A DNA stretch of 11,509 bases, from assembly GCA_043760535.1 (NCBI GenBank), contig JAYUOV010000202.1, positions 1 through 11,509 of the forward strand. Direction: 5' to 3'. The DNA comes from JAZKFT01 sp043760535. GTDB lineage: Bacteria > Bacteroidota > Bacteroidia > Chitinophagales > Chitinophagaceae. A program made the position numbers and the translations under genes. Under the pieces are notes generated by a model that searched no databases, was not told the origin of the DNA, and saw only the letters and a program-made list of their open reading frames with translations. Shown here in pieces: positions 7,547 to 11,509 of the stretch; position 1 is the stretch's first letter, and each line of letters opens with the position of its first letter.

Positions 7547-7578
7547 CAAAAATAGGGTATTACGATGGAAAGGCTAAA
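7547..7578 (-). promoter_or_regulatory. Promoter of the pfkA-pyk operon
   Basis: The minus strand has TATTTTTG (7547-7554), an exact match to the Bacteroidota -7 element. A looser -33 candidate, TTTAG (7574-7578), lies 19 bases upstream. The start should fall near 7540. The -7 box and four bases upstream (ACCCTATTTTTG) are identical to those of the tRNA-Val promoter. Confidence 0.65.
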
Positions 7579-7770
7579 CGACTAGCCATATAAAGAAATT
7601 ATTAATTAGTGACGTAATGCCACTAAAACGTTTTTTTTGGCACGATACATACCAATAACCATGCATTAATATCAAAACACTTACTAAAAAGCTCATATAA
7701 TCATCATTTAATTTAAAAATAAATCTGGCATGATTTTTATAGTATTGTTTAATTAATCAAAAAATAAAAC
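7579..7770. other. Divergent intergenic region, upstream half
   Basis: This AT-rich spacer lies between the pfkA promoter and the plus-strand beta-barrel gene. It holds a weak hairpin (TGCCA 7618-7622 with TGGCA 7638-7642 around AAAACGTTTT). A one-mismatch -7 candidate, TAGTATTG, lies at 7740-7747, 23 bases before the ATG at 7771, without a clear -33 box. No gene is seen. Confidence 0.4.
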
Positions 7771-8241
7771 ATGAAAAAATCAATTGTGCTTTCGGCTATT
7801 ATTTGTGCCATGGCCGTTACTTGTGTGCATGCACAAAAAAATTCTGGGCAAAGCTACAAAACTGCACTAGGTTTAAAGGTTTGGGACGGTGGAGGTATTT
7901 CACTAAAGCACTTTATTTCGCCAAAGGCTGCTTTGGAAGGCATTGGCTACTTTTGGAACAAAGGTGCAAGAATTACAGGTTTGTACGAATTTCATAATGA
8001 CATTTCAGGGGCTCCGGGTCTTAAATGGTATGTAGGGCCTGGTGCACATCTTGGAATTTATAATTCTAAAAATGGTGGTCAGGCTTTTGCAGGAGTAGAT
8101 GGTGTGCTTGGTTTAGATTATAAGTTTAAAGAGGCACCCATTAATATGTCTATCGACTGGCAACCTTCTTTCGAATTTGGCGACAGCAGAGGATTTGCTG
8201 GTAGCTGGGGCGGATTGGGCATCAGATACACATTTAAGTAA
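7771..8241 (+). CDS. Small exported protein, probable outer-membrane beta-barrel
   Basis: The 156-residue product starts with a clear signal peptide: MKKS, then a hydrophobic core from Ile5 to Val19, with likely cleavage after VHA (residue 21) before Gln22. The mature part of about 135 residues is rich in Gly and aromatic residues, with short alternating strands such as TALGLKVWDGGGISLKHFI, GLKWYVGPGAHLGIYN, FAGVDGVLGLDYKF and GSWGGLGIRYTFK. The strand ending in an aromatic residue near the C-terminus is typical of outer-membrane barrels. A barrel of about eight short strands would fit. No specific family or ligand is recognised. The gene stands alone between the divergent pfkA promoter and its own strong terminator. 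The ATG follows an A-rich leader without a Shine-Dalgarno. Confidence 0.8.
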   Translation: MKKSIVLSAIICAMAVTCVHAQKNSGQSYKTALGLKVWDGGGISLKHFISPKAALEGIGYFWNKGARITGLYEFHNDISGAPGLKWYVGPGAHLGIYNSKNGGQAFAGVDGVLGLDYKFKEAPINMSIDWQPSFEFGDSRGFAGSWGGLGIRYTFK

Positions 8242-8269
8242 GCATTTCATTAGTTTAAGTTTAAGGTTT

Positions 8270-8303
8270 AAGGTCGTTTCATTTATTTGAAACGGCCTTT
8301 TTG
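8270..8303 (+). terminator. Terminator after the beta-barrel gene
   Basis: AAGGTCGTTTCA (8270-8281) pairs with TGAAACGGCCTT (8288-8299) over 12 base pairs with one G-U wobble and a six-base loop. A T-run (to 8302) follows. It lies 28 bases after the stop codon. Confidence 0.9.
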
Positions 8304-8366
8304 TTTTCATTAAAAAAAGAATTTCCAATTAAACCGTAACGCATTTTCCTAAATTGTTAATATGTA

Positions 8367-8385
8367 TTTGGATGTATTGTCCAAA
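8367..8385. promoter_or_regulatory. Inverted repeat upstream of the VWA gene
   Basis: TTTGGA (8367-8372) and TCCAAA (8380-8385) form a perfect inverted repeat with a seven-base spacer, 112 bases before the VWA start. A one-mismatch -7 candidate (TGTATTTG, 8363-8370) overlaps its left arm, but no -33 box fits. It could be a regulator site or chance in AT-rich DNA. Confidence 0.3.
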
Positions 8386-8496
8386 CATTTTAATAATAAA
8401 ATAACGATAACGCCTATTTAACATTTTAAACTTGTGTATGAAAAGGAGTAACTGCATCTAGAGGGGGCATTTACAAAAACTTAAAAAAATATAGCC

Positions 8497-9648
8497 ATGA
8501 AATCTATTAAAACCATCTCCTTAGCAATACTGATGCTGGGATTTATTTTTGCGAAAACACCCAATAAAAAAATACTTGAAAAACCGCCTGTTGCATCAAC
8601 CCCACGTGTGCAAGTGGCTATTTTACTGGATGTAAGCGGTAGCATGGATGGCTTAATAGAACAGGCCAAAAGCCAACTTTGGAGCATGGTGGAAACGCTT
8701 GGCAGAGCAAGCTGCCAAGGCGTTAGGCCCAATATTGAAATTGCTTTATACGAATACGGTAGGCCATCTACCGGTGCTAAAAATAATTTCATAAAACAAA
8801 TAAGACCCTTTACTACCGACTTTGATGAACTTTCTGCTGAACTGTTTAAACTGCACACAGATGGCGGTGATGAGTACTGCGGCGCCGCAATGGTACAAAG
8901 CCTTAGTGAACTTACCTGGGATGCTAACCCCGAACTATACAAAGTTATCTTTATAGCTGGTAATGAATCTTTTAAACAAGGTAGTGTAGATTATACCGAG
9001 GCCTGTAAACTGGCAAAACAAAGAGGCGTAATTATCAACACCATTTACTGTGGCGATTACCAAACTGGCATTAAAGAATTTTGGAACATGAACGGTGAAT
9101 GTGGCACTGGCACCTATAGTAACATTAACCAAAACGAAAAAATCGATGACATTCGCACACCACAGGATTCTATTATTTATGCCCTAAACAGCAAGCTAAA
9201 TGGCAGTTATGTTACCTATAATTCAATAGGTAGTAATAAAATGGCCTTGCAAAAAAGTATGGACGCTGCTAACGAATCCGTTAGTTTTTCGGTAGGGGTA
9301 AAAAGAGCTGCCGTAAAGGCCAATAAAGGTGCTTATAAAAATACGGGCTGGGATTTGGTGGACGCCTATAATGCAGACTCCACAGTAATAACAAAACTAG
9401 ACCGCAACTATTTGCCAGCCGAAGTAAAAGACAAATCCACCATAGCAATTAAAGAGTATGTACAGCAAAAAAACACCGAAAGAGCATCCATTCAACAACA
9501 AATAAACGGACTAGTGATAGAACGTGAAAAATACGTAGCTAAGGTTAGGATGGAGATTGTAAAAACGACCGGCCAAACACTGGAAAACACCATACAAACA
9601 TTAATAAAAACACAGGCTGGCAAGTTTAATATTACTTTTGAGAAGTAA
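8497..9648 (+). CDS. Exported von Willebrand factor A (VWA) domain protein
   Basis: The 383-residue protein has an N-terminal signal peptide (1 to about 19, MKSIKTISLAILMLGFIFA) with no lipobox Cys, so it is probably secreted to the periplasm or beyond. A VWA domain spans about 37-240. Strand VQVAILLD leads into the MIDAS loop DVSGSMD (45-51, DxSxS), which binds a divalent metal and often a protein ligand. THTD-like TDGGDEY (121-127) and VIFIAGNESF (150-159) fit the later MIDAS positions. Five cysteines sit within this domain (SC, YC, AC, YC, EC contexts), suggesting disulfides. The C-terminal third is polar and charged, with a probable helical or coiled-coil stretch (IKEYVQQKNTERASIQQQIN and following). 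No transmembrane anchor or MoxR-type AAA partner is nearby. Its role is unknown. The ATG at 8497 follows an A-rich leader. Confidence 0.87.
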   Translation: MKSIKTISLAILMLGFIFAKTPNKKILEKPPVASTPRVQVAILLDVSGSMDGLIEQAKSQLWSMVETLGRASCQGVRPNIEIALYEYGRPSTGAKNNFIKQIRPFTTDFDELSAELFKLHTDGGDEYCGAAMVQSLSELTWDANPELYKVIFIAGNESFKQGSVDYTEACKLAKQRGVIINTIYCGDYQTGIKEFWNMNGECGTGTYSNINQNEKIDDIRTPQDSIIYALNSKLNGSYVTYNSIGSNKMALQKSMDAANESVSFSVGVKRAAVKANKGAYKNTGWDLVDAYNADSTVITKLDRNYLPAEVKDKSTIAIKEYVQQKNTERASIQQQINGLVIEREKYVAKVRMEIVKTTGQTLENTIQTLIKTQAGKFNITFEK

Positions 9649-10070
9649 AGGATTTTTGCAGTTTCTTTTTGGCAAATTTATGAACCTGAAAACCGCTTAT
9701 TTTAAAAATTGAAACGGCTTATGTTACGCAAAATAAAAGCCACATAATAGGCCGCTGTTTCATCCTGTCTTCTAATACCTTCTCCATTAATATCCGGCTA
9801 TAGCACTTTCTCCAAATGGCTAAGGGAAGGGTAACAAGGTTATGCCTTTGCACAGAGTTTATGAATGCAATGGAATTAAAAAACGTTCGACAGTGTAACT
9901 CTATCAGGGTAAGGCTTTAGCTAAACTCTCCGAAATTATCCACCATGTAAATGGGGGCGGGTAAAATATAAAAATACGCAATCCAAACTGCGAGGGGTAA
10001 GGAGTTTCAGTAATTATATAAAGTTCAGTAAAACCAACAATCCTTGATTATAGGACATAGATTTTTTATT
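9649..10070. other. Intergenic region without a convincing gene
   Basis: This gap lies between the convergent VWA and symporter genes. Part of it (about 9740-10010) looks richer in G and C than the other spacers here and has G-runs such as GGGGGCGGG near 9953-9961. A 65-codon minus-strand stretch (9722-9916) is open between stops but lacks a credible start and does not resemble a known family. Near-identical direct repeats AAACCGCTTAT and AAACGGCTTAT occur at about 9690-9722. It may be a degraded or repetitive element; nothing definite can be assigned. Confidence 0.4.
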
Positions 10071-10109
10071 AAAAAAAAGAAGCCGCACGTTTGAGATGCG
10101 ACTTCTTTT
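10071..10109 (-). terminator. Terminator of the symporter gene
   Basis: AAAAGAAGCCGCA (10075-10087) pairs with TGCGACTTCTTTT (10097-10109) over 13 positions with one wobble or mismatch and a nine-base loop. On the minus strand it is followed by a long T-rich run. It lies 43 bases past the symporter stop codon and could also end plus-strand transcripts. Confidence 0.88.
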
Positions 10110-10151
10110 GTAAAAAATTACTTGTAATTGATTAAAAATAATTCTTATGAT

Positions 10152-11509
10152 CTACCAAAAAAGGCTATACAATGCTACTAAAATGCCACAAACAATTAAA
10201 GCACCTGCTGCAAAGCCATTATTAACTTTAAACATGCTTGCATCTATCTCTAGCCCTTTAGGGTTAACACCTTTTGATTTATAATTTCCAATTATCCACA
10301 TACCTAAAACACAAAAAGCAAATACAATTCCCATTCTGTCTAAAAAAGGAATTTCGTAAAGTTTGGAACCATCTTTTTGTTCTACTAATGATGACCAACC
10401 ATAAGGAGCAAGAAATTCCAAATTGGCAAACTTTGGCAAAAACTTTAGAAATACAGACATGGCAAAACCACCAATTGTGGCAAACATTGCACCAGCAGAG
10501 TTGGCCTTTTTCCAGAAAAAGCCAAGAATAAACATAGCAAAAATGCCTGGCGATACGAATCCTGTATATTCCTGAATAAATTCAAATCCACCTTTTTTAT
10601 CAATACCTAGAAAAGGTGCTATTAACACAGCCAAAAGCATAGCAACAACAACAACTATTTTACCAGTAGATACTAATTGCTTTTCGGTAGCCTCCGGCTT
10701 TATTTTTTTCTTAAAAATATCTAAAGTAAAAATAGTAGAAATGCTATTTACTTTACCTGCAAGGGAGGCTACCACTGCTGCTGTAAGTGCGGCGAATGAA
10801 AGACCCTTAAGACCCGTTGGCAGCAGATTGAGAAGTACCGGATATGCTTTATCAGGATTAAATTCACCTGCCTGGGTCATTGCTTTTGTTAATTCTCCAT
10901 TATCGTGATTGTGTATAACGTAAGCTGCAATTCCTGGCAACACAACAATTACTGGCATTAGTAATTTTAAAAATGCGGCAAATAAAATACCACTTCTTGC
11001 TGTTTTTAAATCAGCACCCAATGCCCGTTGCGTAATGTATTGGTTACATCCCCAATAATTTAAATTTACAATCCACATACCACCTATTAAAACTGTAAGG
11101 CCGGGCAGGCTGGGAAAGTTTGTATTTTCCTTCTTTAAAATCATATGAAAATGGTCATTGGAATCGTTTAGCATGTACTTAAAGCCATCTATAACTCCAC
11201 TCTGTCCATTTAGTTCTGCCACCCTGTTTAAGGCTAAATAGGTTGTAACCAGCCCTCCTAAAATTAAAAATACAACCTGTATTACATCGGTGTAACCAAT
11301 AACCTTCATGCCTCCCAAAGCTATAATTATGGCAAAAAAAGCAAGACAATACATACATAAATTTGTATCGAGGCCAGAAATACCGTTAATGGCTAAAGCC
11401 CCTAAATACAAAATGGAGGTGAGATTAACTATAACATAAAGCAATAACCAAAACACCGCCATAATCATAGCAACAGAACCATTGTACCGCTGGTTTAAAA
11501 ATTGCGGCA
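10152..11509 (-). CDS. Sodium/sugar symporter of the SGLT type (SSF family), N-terminus beyond window
   Basis: This inner-membrane carrier imports a sugar, probably galactose or glucose, driven by sodium. The frame stays open past Met codon 11468 to the window edge (PQFLNQRYNGSVAMIMAVFW), so that Met is internal and roughly 110 residues are missing compared with Vibrio vSGLT. Similarity to vSGLT as I recall it is close throughout: NLTSILYLGALA, TDVIQVVFLILGG, FAAFLKL (Lys294), VVLPGIAAYVI, STIFTLDIF, FIQEYTGFVSPG (Gln428) and a final LYSLFW. In the sugar site NLNYWGCNQYI keeps Asn260, the Tyr263 gate and Trp264, with Asn replacing Tyr262. The sodium-site stretch reads AAVVASLAG where vSGLT has AAIVSSLAS, so Ser364 is Ala while Ser365 is kept. 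About eleven hydrophobic segments are visible. The missing part holds early sugar contacts, so specificity is inferred. Confidence 0.92.
   Translation of the reverse strand, partial: PQFLNQRYNGSVAMIMAVFWLLLYVIVNLTSILYLGALAINGISGLDTNLCMYCLAFFAIIIALGGMKVIGYTDVIQVVFLILGGLVTTYLALNRVAELNGQSGVIDGFKYMLNDSNDHFHMILKKENTNFPSLPGLTVLIGGMWIVNLNYWGCNQYITQRALGADLKTARSGILFAAFLKLLMPVIVVLPGIAAYVIHNHDNGELTKAMTQAGEFNPDKAYPVLLNLLPTGLKGLSFAALTAAVVASLAGKVNSISTIFTLDIFKKKIKPEATEKQLVSTGKIVVVVAMLLAVLIAPFLGIDKKGGFEFIQEYTGFVSPGIFAMFILGFFWKKANSAGAMFATIGGFAMSVFLKFLPKFANLEFLAPYGWSSLVEQKDGSKLYEIPFLDRMGIVFAFCVLGMWIIGNYKSKGVNPKGLEIDASMFKVNNGFAAGALIVCGILVALYSLFW

Noticed and set aside
8438..8461. Eight-codon upstream reading frame before the VWA gene, next to an AGGAG-like sequence
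   Set aside because: Very short frames are expected by chance, Shine-Dalgarno use is weak in this lineage, and it is too far from the real start to act as its ribosome site.
1..11509. CRISPR array, insertion sequence or phage module
   Set aside because: No regularly spaced repeats, terminal inverted repeats with a transposase, integrase or structural phage genes were seen on either strand.

Overview
The window looks like chromosomal DNA from a Bacteroidota member, probably a Chitinophagaceae-like or related lineage. The DNA is AT-rich, leaders are A-rich with hardly any Shine-Dalgarno sequence, and at least two promoters match the Bacteroidota -7 element TAnnTTTG. The content is mostly core metabolism plus envelope and accessory genes. 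There is no CRISPR array, intact transposase, phage gene or recognisable defence system.

Layout. 1-248 (+): C-terminal part of panD, closed by a strong terminator. 334-1428 (+): a GT4 glycosyltransferase, then a hairpin terminator. 1628-3373 (-): an asparagine-synthetase-like protein whose N-terminal domain lacks the catalytic Cys2; it converges on the glycosyltransferase and has its own hairpin. 3374-4090: AT-rich, with a probable decayed minus-strand gene (3565-3955). 4143-4217 (-): tRNA-Val(UAC), with a textbook Bacteroidota promoter and a hairpin terminator. 4336-7477 (-): a glycolytic operon in the order pfkA, pyk, 2H phosphoesterase (2'-5' RNA ligase family). The last gene starts one base after the pyk stop and carries a one-base frameshift immediately before its first HxT motif. 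7771-8241 (+): a small exported, probable outer-membrane beta-barrel protein. 8497-9648 (+): an exported von Willebrand factor A (VWA) protein with a MIDAS motif. 9649-10070: no convincing gene. 10152-11509 (-): most of an SGLT-type sodium/sugar symporter, N-terminus beyond the right edge, followed by a strong terminator.

How the parts fit. PfkA and Pyk catalyse two irreversible ATP-linked steps of glycolysis and appear co-transcribed. The operon promoter has a perfect 15-bp palindrome placed where transcription should start, a good candidate operator. The symporter would bring in galactose or glucose, but it lies in a separate unit. The same 12-mer forms the -7 region of both the tRNA-Val and pfkA promoters.

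I did not find a clearly new multi-gene system. The items most worth following up are the frameshifted 2H phosphoesterase, the pfkA operator candidate, the Cys2-less asparagine-synthetase homologue and the decayed gene near 3.7 kb. Family assignments come from motif recognition without database searches.
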